Under the pieces are notes generated by a model, which was not told the DNA's origin, ran no database searches, and saw only the letters and a program-made list of their open reading frames with translations. A program made the position numbers and the translations under genes. From Roseibium denhamense (GTDB taxonomy: Bacteria > Pseudomonadota > Alphaproteobacteria > Rhizobiales > Stappiaceae), in the NCBI RefSeq assembly GCF_009711415.1, contig NZ_SMLZ01000106.1, positions 26,445 to 90,444 of the forward strand: DNA of 64,000 nt. The letters are read 5' to 3'. Below are positions 1 to 8,251 of this stretch, piece by piece. Positions within the stretch are counted from its first letter, which is position 1, and every line of letters starts with the position of its first letter.

Positions 1-582
1 TGCCATGATGTAACCATGCGCAGCACACCAGTTCATCACGGCATCGCACCGCTGTTTGACACGTGAGGCCGTTTCCGGCTTTTCCAGCCAGATCGGTTTC
101 AGCGCGCCGGCGAAATCCGCAGGAGACAGGTTGGATACCTGAATACTGCCGATCGACGGAAACACGTATTGCTCCAGCGTGTTAATTCACTGGTTGGAGT
201 GTTTTTCATTTCGAAATCCCGCCTTCAGGTCCTCGTGAACCTTGCGCGCTGCCTCTGCAAATGTCGGCAAAGACATCTTGCGCTGCTCGGTTTCCAAAAG
301 CCTATCTCGTTCATTCAGTGGGTCCTTGCCGTTCTCCAACAACCGCCGCGCCTGAAGGCCTTTGTCTCGAGCTTCCTTCAGCAGGACGGCCGGATAGCTC
401 CCAAGCCCCATGTCGCGACGCTTGCCGGTTTCAGGCGACACAAACCGGAATACCCACTTTGCCTTGCCGACTGACTTTCCGGGAAAGAGATAGAGCCCTT
501 GAACAACCCCATCAGAGACCGGCTTGTCGCCAGGCTTGATCTTCCTGGCCTTGGCATCTGTCAGCAATCGCCTGTCTCCCAA
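1..582 (-). pseudogene. Broken tyrosine-type phage/island integrase, N-terminal part
   Basis: The reading frame from a TTG near 582 encodes the DUF4102-type arm-binding domain of P4-like integrases, with motifs LTDAKARKIKPG and GSYPAVLLKEARDKG. The frame reaches a TGA at 187-189 after KHSNQ. It then continues in the same frame to the window edge with INTLEQYVFPSIG, the normal start of the core-binding domain. Family members usually have Trp at this point (QW), so TGG to TGA is the simplest lesion. The protein would be cut at about 131 residues, leaving the catalytic domain unmade. No ATG start is visible, and the frame stays open upstream to about 687, so the 5' end may also be rearranged. 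The rest of the gene lies outside the window. Confidence 0.8.
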
Positions 583-1116
583 CGCGTCGTGGCCGAAACA
601 ATTTAGCCCATCATCCAGACCATCACACGGCGCGATATTTGCTGCCTCATGATGATAGAGATAGAAACGAAAAGGAAACGCGGAAGGTCAATTAGTTGTT
701 GAATTATAATGCTATAACCATAGTGCGTGAAATCGATTGATCGAGATTGAGACTCAAATATAAGCGGACTTTCTCTCCGCCATATTTGCTAACTACGAAT
801 CTGCAGGATGTGGCGCTTCGCTTCTTGATCACTAGACCTTTCGGCCGGATCACACCGAGCAAGCCGCGTTTCCGGTTTAAAGCTGTGTTTTCAACACCAG
901 GCAACGACCACTCAGACCCAAAACATCTCGCTGGCCGTGAAAGCGCTTTTTTCTCCAATCACAAACTGAGTTTCGTTGACATTCGAGCGCATACGCACGG
1001 CAATTACCCCGGGAAAGACTGTTTGAGCCTTCAGCACAGGCCGGCCTCTTGTCAACCGTTGCATATGGGAAGTGACAGCCTCTACTTGGAATGTGGGGTG
1101 CCGGTTGGCAGGCCGG
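583..1116. other. Intergenic stretch without a recognised gene
   Basis: Short open frames exist on both strands, but none resembles a known family. The part from about 680 to 780 is AT-richer than its surroundings. I saw no tRNA or clear attachment-site repeat next to the integrase. Confidence 0.5.
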
Positions 1117-1144
1117 GGCGGGAGCCGGAGGTCCAGCTCCCGCC
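1117..1144 (-). terminator. Stem-loop just after doeD
   Basis: A perfect 9-bp inverted repeat, GGCGGGAGC at 1117-1125 and GCTCCCGCC at 1136-1144, with a 10-base loop. It begins 7 bases past the doeD stop. No T-run follows on the minus strand, so it is either a weak terminator or an RNA 3'-end stabiliser. Confidence 0.5.
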
Positions 1145-1151
1145 AAAGGCC

Positions 1152-2522
1152 TTAGCCGAGCACGGTCGTGACCGCATTTTTGACGGCTGCGGCGATGATG
1201 TCGGCTTCTTCCTTGGTCAGGCAAAGCGGGGGTGCGAAGCCAAGAATGTCTCCCTGGGGCATGGCGCGAGCAATCACCCCGTTTTGAATGAGAGCTGTGG
1301 CAAGGGCCGGTCCGATCTTGCGGGACGGATCGAAGAAAGTTCTGGTCTCCCGGTCTTCAACAAACTCGGCCGCGATCAGCAGGCCTTCGCCGCGGATTTC
1401 ACCGACACTCGGATGATCGCCAATTGCCTCAGTCAGTGCCTGCTTGAGGTATGCGCCGGTCTCTCCGGCATTCGACACCAGCCCCAGGCTGTCTACGAGC
1501 TTCAGATTGGCAATGGCGGCCGCCGCGCCAATCGGGTGCGCGGAGTAGGTCCAGCCATGGCCAATCGGGCCCGTTTCATCGGTTCCCTTCATTAGCACGT
1601 CCCAGACCCGGTTTGAAATGATCGATCCGGACAGCGGCGCGTACGCCGAGGTAAGCCCCTTGGCGATCGTGATGATATCGGCCTCGATCCCATAATGACC
1701 GGATCCGAACATGGATCCCAGGCGGCCAAAGCCTGTCACGACCTCGTCCGCGATCAGCAGAATATCGTGCTTTTTCAAGATGGGCTGGATGGCGTCCCAG
1801 TAACCGGCCGACGGCGGCACGAGACCACCGGTGCCCATAGCCGGCTCACCGATAAAGGCTGCAATCGTATCGGCGCCCTCTCGCGCGATCAGGGCTTCCA
1901 GTTCCGCAGCACAATGGGCAACGAAATCGGCTTCGCTCATGTTCACGTCCGGACGCCGGAAGTAATAGGGCGCTTCGGTGTGCAGCACATTGTCGAAGGG
2001 AAGGTCGAACTTCTTGTGAAACAGCTCCAGCCCGGTGAGCGAGCCGGTCATCAGGCCGGAGCCATGATAACCGCGCCAGCGGGAGATGATTTTCTTCTTC
2101 TGCGGACGGCCAAGAATGTTGTTGTAGTACCAGACCAGTTTGATGTTCGTTTCGTTCGCATCGGACCCGCCGAGACCGAAATAGACCTTGGACATGTTGT
2201 CCGGTGCGCGGTCGAGGATCATTTTCGACAGGGTGATCGAAGCTTCCGTGCCGTGGCCGACATAGGCGTGATAATAAGCGAGCTTCTTCGCCTGCTCGGC
2301 AATGGCGTCTGCGATCTCCTGCCGCCCATAGCCCACGTTGACGCAGTAAAGACCTGCGAACGCATCCAGCAGTTTGTTGCCATCCCGGTCCTCGATGTGA
2401 ACACCGGACGCGGTCTCGATGATCCTGTTCGGGGCCTCGCCCCTCGCATGCTGGGCAAGATGTGTCGAGGGGTGAAAGAAGTTTTCGCGATCCCACTGAT
2501 CAAGCTTGTCGTTTCGGAGCAT
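1152..2522 (-). CDS. doeD: L-2,4-diaminobutyrate transaminase DoeD
   Basis: A class III PLP-dependent aminotransferase, about 456 residues. The cofactor-binding region DEVVTGFGRLGSMFG and the lysine motif TIAKGLTSAYAPLSG are intact. In ectoine catabolism DoeD removes the amino group of 2,4-diaminobutyrate, giving aspartate 4-semialdehyde. The specific role is inferred from its place behind doeX and doeC and opposite enuR-doeAB; the fold alone would fit many omega-aminotransferases. The ATG at 2522 is preferred because AGAGGA lies 6 bases upstream. An in-frame ATG at 2555 would overlap doeC and lacks such a site. The gap to doeC is 23 bases, so the two are probably one transcript. Confidence 0.85.
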   Translation of the reverse strand: MLRNDKLDQWDRENFFHPSTHLAQHARGEAPNRIIETASGVHIEDRDGNKLLDAFAGLYCVNVGYGRQEIADAIAEQAKKLAYYHAYVGHGTEASITLSKMILDRAPDNMSKVYFGLGGSDANETNIKLVWYYNNILGRPQKKKIISRWRGYHGSGLMTGSLTGLELFHKKFDLPFDNVLHTEAPYYFRRPDVNMSEADFVAHCAAELEALIAREGADTIAAFIGEPAMGTGGLVPPSAGYWDAIQPILKKHDILLIADEVVTGFGRLGSMFGSGHYGIEADIITIAKGLTSAYAPLSGSIISNRVWDVLMKGTDETGPIGHGWTYSAHPIGAAAAIANLKLVDSLGLVSNAGETGAYLKQALTEAIGDHPSVGEIRGEGLLIAAEFVEDRETRTFFDPSRKIGPALATALIQNGVIARAMPQGDILGFAPPLCLTKEEADIIAAAVKNAVTTVLG

Positions 2523-2545
2523 ATCCGGTCCTCTTTGTGTGTTTG

Positions 2546-4027
2546 TTATGCCCAATCCCGGCAGACATATTTGACGTCCATAAAATCGGACATTCCCATG
2601 CGGGCACCTTCCCGGCCGAGGCCGGATTGCTTCATGCCGCCAAAGGGAATGGGCGCGCCTGTGACCTTGGTCCTGTTCACGGCGACCATGCCGAAGCGCA
2701 AGGTGCGGCTGGCCCGGTAGATCCGGCGCGGATCGCTGGTATGCACATAGGCAACCAGTCCGTATTCGGTCTCATTGGCGCGGCTCAGGGCTTCATCTTC
2801 ACTGTCGAACGGGGCGATGGCCGCCACCGGCCCGAAGGTTTCCTCCCGCATGATCCGGGCTGTGCCGGGAACATCGCTCAACACTGTCGGTTCATAGAAA
2901 AGCGGACCTGCATCATGCCCTTTCCCGCCGCTGAGCAGTTTTGCTCCGGCCTCAAGCGCATCAGCTACATGGTCGTCCTGCTTGCGGATGGCCCGGCTGT
3001 TCATCAGCGGGCCAATATCGGGGTCATCCAGCCCCGGTCCGACGGTCAGCTGCCGGGTACGGGCGGCGAAGCGGTCGCAAAAAGCCTCATAGACCGGCCG
3101 TTCCACCAAAAACCGGTTCGCGCCGAGGCAATCCTGGCCGGAGGTGGCGAATTTGGCCTTGATGGCCTCCTCCACGGCAAGGTCCAGATCGCAGTCGGCA
3201 AAAACGATAAACGGCGCATGCCCGCCCAGTTCCAGCACCATGCGTTTCACCGTATCCGCGCTCTGCCGGTAGAGCAGCTTGCCGATGTCGGTTGAGCCGG
3301 TGAAGGACAGGGCCCGAACGCGGACATCTTTCATCCAGGGGCCAACGACCGCCTCCGGCGCGCCTGTTACGACATTGAAAACGCCGGCGGGGACCCCTGC
3401 CCGTTCGGCGAGTTCCGCAAGCGCCAGGCACGAAAAAGGTGTTTCGGCGGAAGGATGGATGACGACCGTGCACCCGGCGGCAAGCGCCGCCGCAGCCTTG
3501 CGCGTGACCATGGCGCTTGGGAAGTTCCAGGGGGTTATCAGCGCGGCGACCCCGAGCGGTTCCAGCCAGACTTCCACTTCCGCATCGGGCAGATGGGACG
3601 TCACGCCTTCCACATTGGGGCGTTTGGCTTCTTCTGCATAAAACTCCACGAAGGACGCGCCGTAGTCGATTTCCCCGCGCGCTTCGGAAATCGGCTTGCC
3701 CTGTTCATGGGTCATGATCTGGGCCAGATCTTCGCGGTGTTCCGTGATCAATTCGAACCAGCGCCGGAGGATCGCGGCCCGCTTCTGCGGCAGTAATGCG
3801 GCCCAGTCCGCAAAGCTCTTGTCGGCTGCCTCAACAGCGCGCGTGCTCTCGCTTGCCGAAAGGCTTGCAACCTCCCCGATCACATCCCCGGTCGCCGGAT
3901 CGGTCACGGCGATCGTGCCGCCGGCTGCATTCGCGATCCATTTCCCGTCGATATAGGCAAAGGGACGAAAAAGGCGTTTGTCGTCCAAGCGAAGTGTTGC
4001 CGCAGTTTGGCGAACAGGCATTTCCAT
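2546..4027 (-). CDS. doeC: Aspartate-semialdehyde dehydrogenase DoeC (succinate-semialdehyde dehydrogenase-like)
   Basis: An NAD(P)-dependent aldehyde dehydrogenase of about 493 residues. The family motifs are in order: TPWNFPSAMVTRKAAAAL for the active-site and cofactor region, GSTDIGKLL for the nucleotide loop, LELGGHAPF with the general-base Glu, and SGQDCLGANR with the nucleophile Cys. In this pathway DoeC oxidises aspartate 4-semialdehyde to aspartate. By sequence alone it would be called succinate-semialdehyde dehydrogenase (GabD-like); the location decides the name. Start 4027 has GGGAG upstream at good spacing, while an ATG at 4048 has none. It lies between doeX and doeD on the same strand. 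Confidence 0.85.
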   Translation of the reverse strand: MEMPVRQTAATLRLDDKRLFRPFAYIDGKWIANAAGGTIAVTDPATGDVIGEVASLSASESTRAVEAADKSFADWAALLPQKRAAILRRWFELITEHREDLAQIMTHEQGKPISEARGEIDYGASFVEFYAEEAKRPNVEGVTSHLPDAEVEVWLEPLGVAALITPWNFPSAMVTRKAAAALAAGCTVVIHPSAETPFSCLALAELAERAGVPAGVFNVVTGAPEAVVGPWMKDVRVRALSFTGSTDIGKLLYRQSADTVKRMVLELGGHAPFIVFADCDLDLAVEEAIKAKFATSGQDCLGANRFLVERPVYEAFCDRFAARTRQLTVGPGLDDPDIGPLMNSRAIRKQDDHVADALEAGAKLLSGGKGHDAGPLFYEPTVLSDVPGTARIMREETFGPVAAIAPFDSEDEALSRANETEYGLVAYVHTSDPRRIYRASRTLRFGMVAVNRTKVTGAPIPFGGMKQSGLGREGARMGMSDFMDVKYVCRDWA

Positions 4028-4117
4028 CGATCCGGTCTCCCATTTCATGACCGGATCGTATGGGCGATGGTGCGGAGGAAACGACCAAACATCGCCCGCC
4101 GAGCAGACGATTATGTG

Positions 4118-4639
4118 CTAATCGCCGCTGCCGTCAGCAGGTCCGTCTGGTCTTGCTCCGTCAAGCAGGAATTCTAGTGGCGGCGCACCGCGCAGTTTGA
4201 CCGGTTTTGTAACCACATAGGTATAATACCGGGCGAGGCCGACCTTTCCGTCGAGCAGCGTGTCGATCAGCCTCTGATAGCTGTCGATGTCCCGTGTGAT
4301 GATCTGGAGCACGTAGTCAAAGCCGCCTCCAATCGCCCAGCACGCAACAATCTCGTCATGCCGGCCCATTGACTGTTCGAAGGCCTGGAAACTCTCGGCT
4401 CTGTGGTTTTCCAGTTCGAGGGTCACGAAAACCTCGATATGCGGCGCGACGCCTTTCAAGGAGATGTCTGCGCTGTACCCGCGGATCACTCCGGCTTTTT
4501 CAAGTCGCTTGAGCCGCTCCCAAAGCGGTGTCGGAGAAAGATTGACGCGCTTTGCAAGATCCGCCTTTGACAGCCTGCCCTCACGGGACAGAATGGACAG
4601 GATTTTCAAATCGCGGTCGTCGAGTTTAAGCCCAATCAT
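4118..4639 (-). CDS. doeX: Lrp/AsnC-family regulator DoeX
   Basis: About 173 residues. The N-terminal helix-turn-helix contains LDDRDLKILSILSREGRLS followed by KADLAKRVNLSPTPLWERLK. The rest is the RAM/Lrp ligand-binding domain, with the typical EIVACWAIGGGFDYVLQI core. Lrp-type DoeX is a known companion of ectoine-degradation genes and probably acts as a local regulator. The frame stays open far upstream, but that part overlaps enuR antisense and is not Lrp-like. ATG 4639 is chosen because the conserved domain begins right after it. ATG 4681 is an alternative, and neither has a good ribosome-binding site. Confidence 0.85.
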   Translation of the reverse strand: MIGLKLDDRDLKILSILSREGRLSKADLAKRVNLSPTPLWERLKRLEKAGVIRGYSADISLKGVAPHIEVFVTLELENHRAESFQAFEQSMGRHDEIVACWAIGGGFDYVLQIITRDIDSYQRLIDTLLDGKVGLARYYTYVVTKPVKLRGAPPLEFLLDGARPDGPADGSGD

Positions 4640-4671
4640 GGCGGGACCATGGGCAACAACAGGCCCCTTGT

Positions 4672-4713
4672 CAATTGTCATGAAAGTACGGCATGATAAA
4701 CCATGACAATTTG
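4672..4713. promoter_or_regulatory. Inverted repeat in the doeX/enuR divergent promoter, probable EnuR operator
   Basis: AATTGTCATG at 4673-4682 is mirrored exactly by CATGACAATT at 4702-4711, with 19 bases between. The right arm overlaps the enuR start codon at 4703. The same 10-mer recurs before eutB at 6108-6117. Binding near its own gene is expected of a MocR-type regulator; EnuR as the binder is inferred. Confidence 0.6.
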
Positions 4714-6088
4714 GAACTCCGCACCGGAGAAGTTTGACCGCCCGGCTTACCGGTCCTTGGCGGATTTCATGACGGCCGCCATTAAAAGAGAAGAGCTTGC
4801 CACCGGAGACAAGCTGCCGCCGCACAGGGATCTTGCGCATATGCTTGGCTTGAGCGTGCAAACGGTCAGCCGGGCGTATGACTTGCTGATCCAGCGGGGG
4901 ATGGCGAGCGGCCATGTCGGGCGCGGCACCTATGTGAGTGCCAAGCGGCTCGAGACCCAGCCGCCCTATATCCAGGCCGCTCAGGGCGATCAGCTGATTG
5001 ATTTTTCGAACCTGAAGCCGGTCGGTGGCCAAATCCATGTGGACCGCATGCGCGCAACGCTCTCGGCGTTGTCGCAAGACATGACACCGTCAGCCCTGTT
5101 TTCGTTCCGGCCGGCAAACGCTCTGCGGCCCTATCTTGCGCCTGCGATTTCCTGGCTTGAAACCTGCGGACTGTCCTGCTCTCAAGAGCAAATCGTGATG
5201 ACCAATGGCAGCAGCTCGGCCATGACAACAGCGCTGCTGACCGTTGCCGGGGGCGGGTTGGTGGTTTCTGACCAGACGTGCCATCACCCGCTTCTGCGTC
5301 AGTCCCAGTATCTGGGTTTCAGGCTTATGGGTCTCAACACCGATCAGGAGGGTATAACACCGGATGGACTGGAGGCCGCTTGCCGGAAGACGCAGGTCAA
5401 GGCGTTGTTCGTGCTGCCGAACGGATTGAACCCAATGGCGTTGACTATGGGCCTGGAGCGGCGCAGCCAACTTGTTGAAATTGCCCGCCGCTACGATATC
5501 GCAATCATCGAGAATGATGCCTGGGGCCCGGTGCAGGAGCACCGACTCCCGCCAATTGCTTCCCTGGCGCCGGAGCGGACTGCCTATTTCACCAGCTTCA
5601 CCAAATGCCTGCTTCCCGGATTGCGCCACGGGTATCTGGTCATGCCGGACACACAGGCACAGGCGGCGGCGAACCGTCATCTGGCAACGGACTGGACCGC
5701 AACACCATTGATGGCGGATATCGCTGCGCGCTGGATTGAGGACGGGACGGCGGCCGAACTGCTGTCCTGGCAGCAGAAGACACTTGACCGGCGCAACCAG
5801 CTCGTGCGGGAGATTTTGTCTCCCATTCCGTTCAACAGCAGTTCAAACGGCCTGCATATCTGGTTGCCCCTCCCCGGTGAATGGACTGAGGATGCGTTTA
5901 TCGAAACAGCGCGCCAAAAGGGGATCGTTGTCGCGCCCGGTTCTGCCTTCGCGCTTCCCGAGGCGCAAACAAAGCCTGGCATCCGGGTGTGCCTTGGAAC
6001 TGCGGATGAAGACCATCTTGTGTTTGGCCTGGAGCAGCTCGCGCTGATCTGGCACAGTCGGCCGGAGCCGGGTTTCCCCGTTTTTTGA
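4703..6088 (+). CDS. enuR: MocR/GntR-type PLP-dependent regulator EnuR of ectoine use
   Basis: 461 residues. Residues about 10-75 form a GntR winged helix (LPPHRDLAHMLGLSVQTVSR, then GRGTYVS). The rest is a class I aminotransferase-like domain. The PLP-binding lysine is probably the K in FTKCLLPGLRHGYLV. EnuR is known to be a repressor of ectoine catabolic genes that responds to N-alpha-acetyl-diaminobutyrate and diaminobutyrate through its PLP. Here it heads the plus-strand arm eutB-eutC-doeA-doeB and diverges from doeX-doeC-doeD. The start codon lies inside the repeated 10-mer, so autoregulation by blocking its own initiation region is plausible. No Shine-Dalgarno is visible. Confidence 0.87.
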   Translation: MTIWNSAPEKFDRPAYRSLADFMTAAIKREELATGDKLPPHRDLAHMLGLSVQTVSRAYDLLIQRGMASGHVGRGTYVSAKRLETQPPYIQAAQGDQLIDFSNLKPVGGQIHVDRMRATLSALSQDMTPSALFSFRPANALRPYLAPAISWLETCGLSCSQEQIVMTNGSSSAMTTALLTVAGGGLVVSDQTCHHPLLRQSQYLGFRLMGLNTDQEGITPDGLEAACRKTQVKALFVLPNGLNPMALTMGLERRSQLVEIARRYDIAIIENDAWGPVQEHRLPPIASLAPERTAYFTSFTKCLLPGLRHGYLVMPDTQAQAAANRHLATDWTATPLMADIAARWIEDGTAAELLSWQQKTLDRRNQLVREILSPIPFNSSSNGLHIWLPLPGEWTEDAFIETARQKGIVVAPGSAFALPEAQTKPGIRVCLGTADEDHLVFGLEQLALIWHSRPEPGFPVF

Positions 6089-6106
6089 TCGTTGGGTGAA
6101 ACGTTC

Positions 6107-6122
6107 AAATTGTCATGATTTA
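6107..6122. promoter_or_regulatory. Second copy of the probable EnuR operator, upstream of eutB
   Basis: The reverse complement of 6107-6122 matches 4697-4712 before enuR at 15 of 16 bases, sharing the core TCATGACAATTT. It sits in the 150-base gap between enuR and eutB, where a promoter for eutB-eutC-doeA-doeB is expected. Confidence 0.6.
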
Positions 6123-6238
6123 ATATTCTGATTGACCTGTAATTGTGCTTTCTTCAGTGTCGGCGAAACACGTCAGCTGGAGCGCGGCATGCTGTTACTC
6201 TTCAAATTTGAAATTACCTTTGACTTCGGGCCGCAGTG

Positions 6239-7239
6239 ATGCCGGGGCAACAGTTTCAGCTGACCCAGTTTTCAGCGGCCAGGGAACGGATTGGAAGCGC
6301 GGTTTTGCGGACCCCAATGGTCCCCTCGCCCAGTTTGTCTGAACGGACGGGTGTGCCTGTTTTTCTGAAGATGGAGCACCACCAAACGACAGGGAGCTTC
6401 AAGCTGCGCGGGGCAACCAACGCTCTTTTGCAGCTGGATGAGGACACCCGGCGGCGCGGCGTTGTCTGTGTGTCGACCGGAAATCATGGCCGTGCTCTGG
6501 CGTTTGCCTCCAAACGATTGGGCGTTGATTGCACGATTTGCATGTCAAAGCTCGTACCGCAGAACAAGGTTGAGGCGATCAGGGAGCTTGGGGCGCAGAT
6601 CGTCATTACCGGTGCCTCCCAGGATGAGGCGCAATTGGAGGCAGACCGTCTGGTCGCCGAAAACGGACTGACGCTTGTCCCGCCATTCGATCATCACGAT
6701 GTCATCTGCGGTCAGGGAACGCTTGGTCTTGAAATCATGGAAGACGTTCCGGATGCGCATACAATCCTGGTTCCCTTGTCCGGCGGGGGCCTGATCGCAG
6801 GCGTTGCTGCTGCGGCCAAAGAAACAAATCCGGCAGTCAAAATCATCGGTCTGTCCATGGAGCGGGGCGCGGCCATGGCCGCGTCGCTGAAGGCGGGCCG
6901 CCCGGTCCAGGTCACCGAAGAACCGAGCCTTGCGGACTCGCTCGGCGGCGGAATTGCCTCCAAAACCAATACACCTTTCAAATTGCTCGGGACCTTGTCG
7001 ACCAGGTCATTCTGTTGCCGGAGACCGAGATCGCAGAGGGCATCCGCCATGCCTATTGGCAGGAGCGGCAGGTCATCGAAGGCGGCGCCGCTGTCGGCAT
7101 CGCAGCACTTTTAAATGGTGACTTGAAACCGGAGGGACCGGTTGTGATGCTTCTGTCCGGGTGCAACATCGACATGAGCCTGCATCATCGGATCATCGGC
7201 GGGGAAAACGTGGATCTGGCCGAAGAAACAAAAGGATAA
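6239..7239 (+). pseudogene. eutB: Hydroxyectoine-utilisation dehydratase EutB, one-base frameshift
   Basis: A threonine-dehydratase-like (fold type II PLP) protein. The first frame carries the cofactor lysine motif TTGSFKLRGATNA and the phosphate-binding loop VPLSGGGLIAGV. Near 6962-6966 the frame breaks: the upstream frame reads GGGIASK and then degenerates. The +1 frame reads QYTFQIARDLVDQVILLPET and runs to the stop at 7239. One extra A in the AAAA run at 6962-6965 would restore a protein of about 333 residues, the usual family length. As written, the first frame ends at 7114 after nonsense. EutB acts in converting hydroxyectoine-derived intermediates to the ectoine pathway. Either the gene is freshly inactivated or the run was miscalled. 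Confidence 0.85.
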
Positions 7240-7242
7240 CAG

Positions 7243-8235
7243 ATGCCCGAGATATCCATTTTGACAGAGACCGAGCTGCGCAAGGCGGTCCCGCTGAACA
7301 TTGAAGCGATTGAGCAGATCGAACGGGCGTTTGCGGCCCTGGCAAGCGGGCAGGTCGTCATGCCGCCGATTCTCTCCATGGAGATTGCGGACTTCAACGG
7401 CGAGGTGGATGCCAAGACAGCCTATGTGCCCGGGCTTGAGAGCTTTGCGTTCAAAGTATCTCCAGGCTTTTTCGACAACCCGAAGATCGGTCTGCCAAGC
7501 AATTCGGGTTTGATGATCCTTTTTTCTGCCAAGACCGGCTTCGTCGAAGCCGTGATGCTCGACAATGGCTACCTGACGGAGGTCCGGACAGCCGCCGCAG
7601 GGGCCGTTGCCGCCAAACACCTTGCAGTAAAAGAGGCATCGCGGGCTTGCATTGTCGGGGCCGGTCTCCAGGCAAGACTGCAATTGCAGGCCCTGTGCCT
7701 CGTTCGTCCGATCACGCATGCGCAGATTTGGGCGCGTGTTGGCGGAAAGGGAACTGCGGCCGCAGCAGAACTGTCCGCGCTTCTGGGGATAGAGGTCACA
7801 GCTGCGGACGATCTGTCACAGGCGGTCCGTGAAGCCGATGTCATCGTCACCACGACGCCAAGCACACAGCCCTTGATTTCAGCGGACTGGCTACGCCCCG
7901 GCCAGCATGTCACTGCCATGGGGTCGGACCAGCACACCAAAAACGAACTGGACCCTGAATGCCTCAAGCGGGCCGATCTTTATGTTCCCGACCGGCAATC
8001 GCAGACCGAATTGATGGGAGAGCTGCGGGCGGCTCTGGCGGCCGGCGCTGTCCCATCCGGGACGGTCTTTAGTGAACTCGGAGACATCGTTTCGGGCAAG
8101 GCCAAGGGCCGCACGTCGGATGCCGAGATTACGATCTGTGACCTGACCGGCACGGGTGTTCAGGACACAGCAATTGCGACCTTCGCGCGGGCGCAAGCGC
8201 TGAAGGTCAACGCCGGCACAAAAATCAACGCCTGA
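7243..8235 (+). CDS. eutC: Ornithine cyclodeaminase/mu-crystallin family protein EutC
   Basis: 330 residues of the ornithine cyclodeaminase/mu-crystallin family, with the NAD-binding region ACIVGAGLQARLQLQAL and the later motif LRPGQHVTAMGSDQ. EutC works with EutA and EutB in feeding hydroxyectoine breakdown into the ectoine route; the precise reaction is less certain than for the Doe enzymes. A good AAAGGA precedes the ATG by 7 bases, and the start is only 3 bases after the eutB stop. It is intact even though eutB is frameshifted. Confidence 0.85.
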   Translation: MPEISILTETELRKAVPLNIEAIEQIERAFAALASGQVVMPPILSMEIADFNGEVDAKTAYVPGLESFAFKVSPGFFDNPKIGLPSNSGLMILFSAKTGFVEAVMLDNGYLTEVRTAAAGAVAAKHLAVKEASRACIVGAGLQARLQLQALCLVRPITHAQIWARVGGKGTAAAAELSALLGIEVTAADDLSQAVREADVIVTTTPSTQPLISADWLRPGQHVTAMGSDQHTKNELDPECLKRADLYVPDRQSQTELMGELRAALAAGAVPSGTVFSELGDIVSGKAKGRTSDAEITICDLTGTGVQDTAIATFARAQALKVNAGTKINA

Positions 8236-8251
8236 CGAGAGGACGGCCAGC

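Noticed and set aside
704-958. Minus-strand open frame in the left intergenic region
   Set aside because: Composition is unlike the neighbouring genes, it has no family features, and an overlapping plus-strand frame is equally open.
4640-5077. N-terminal extension of the Lrp-type DoeX frame
   Set aside because: It lies antisense to enuR, has no similarity to Lrp proteins, and the conserved domain starts at 4639.
6145-6342. Short frame between enuR and eutB
   Set aside because: Different frame from eutB, which fits the threonine-dehydratase N terminus from 6239; no ribosome-binding site.
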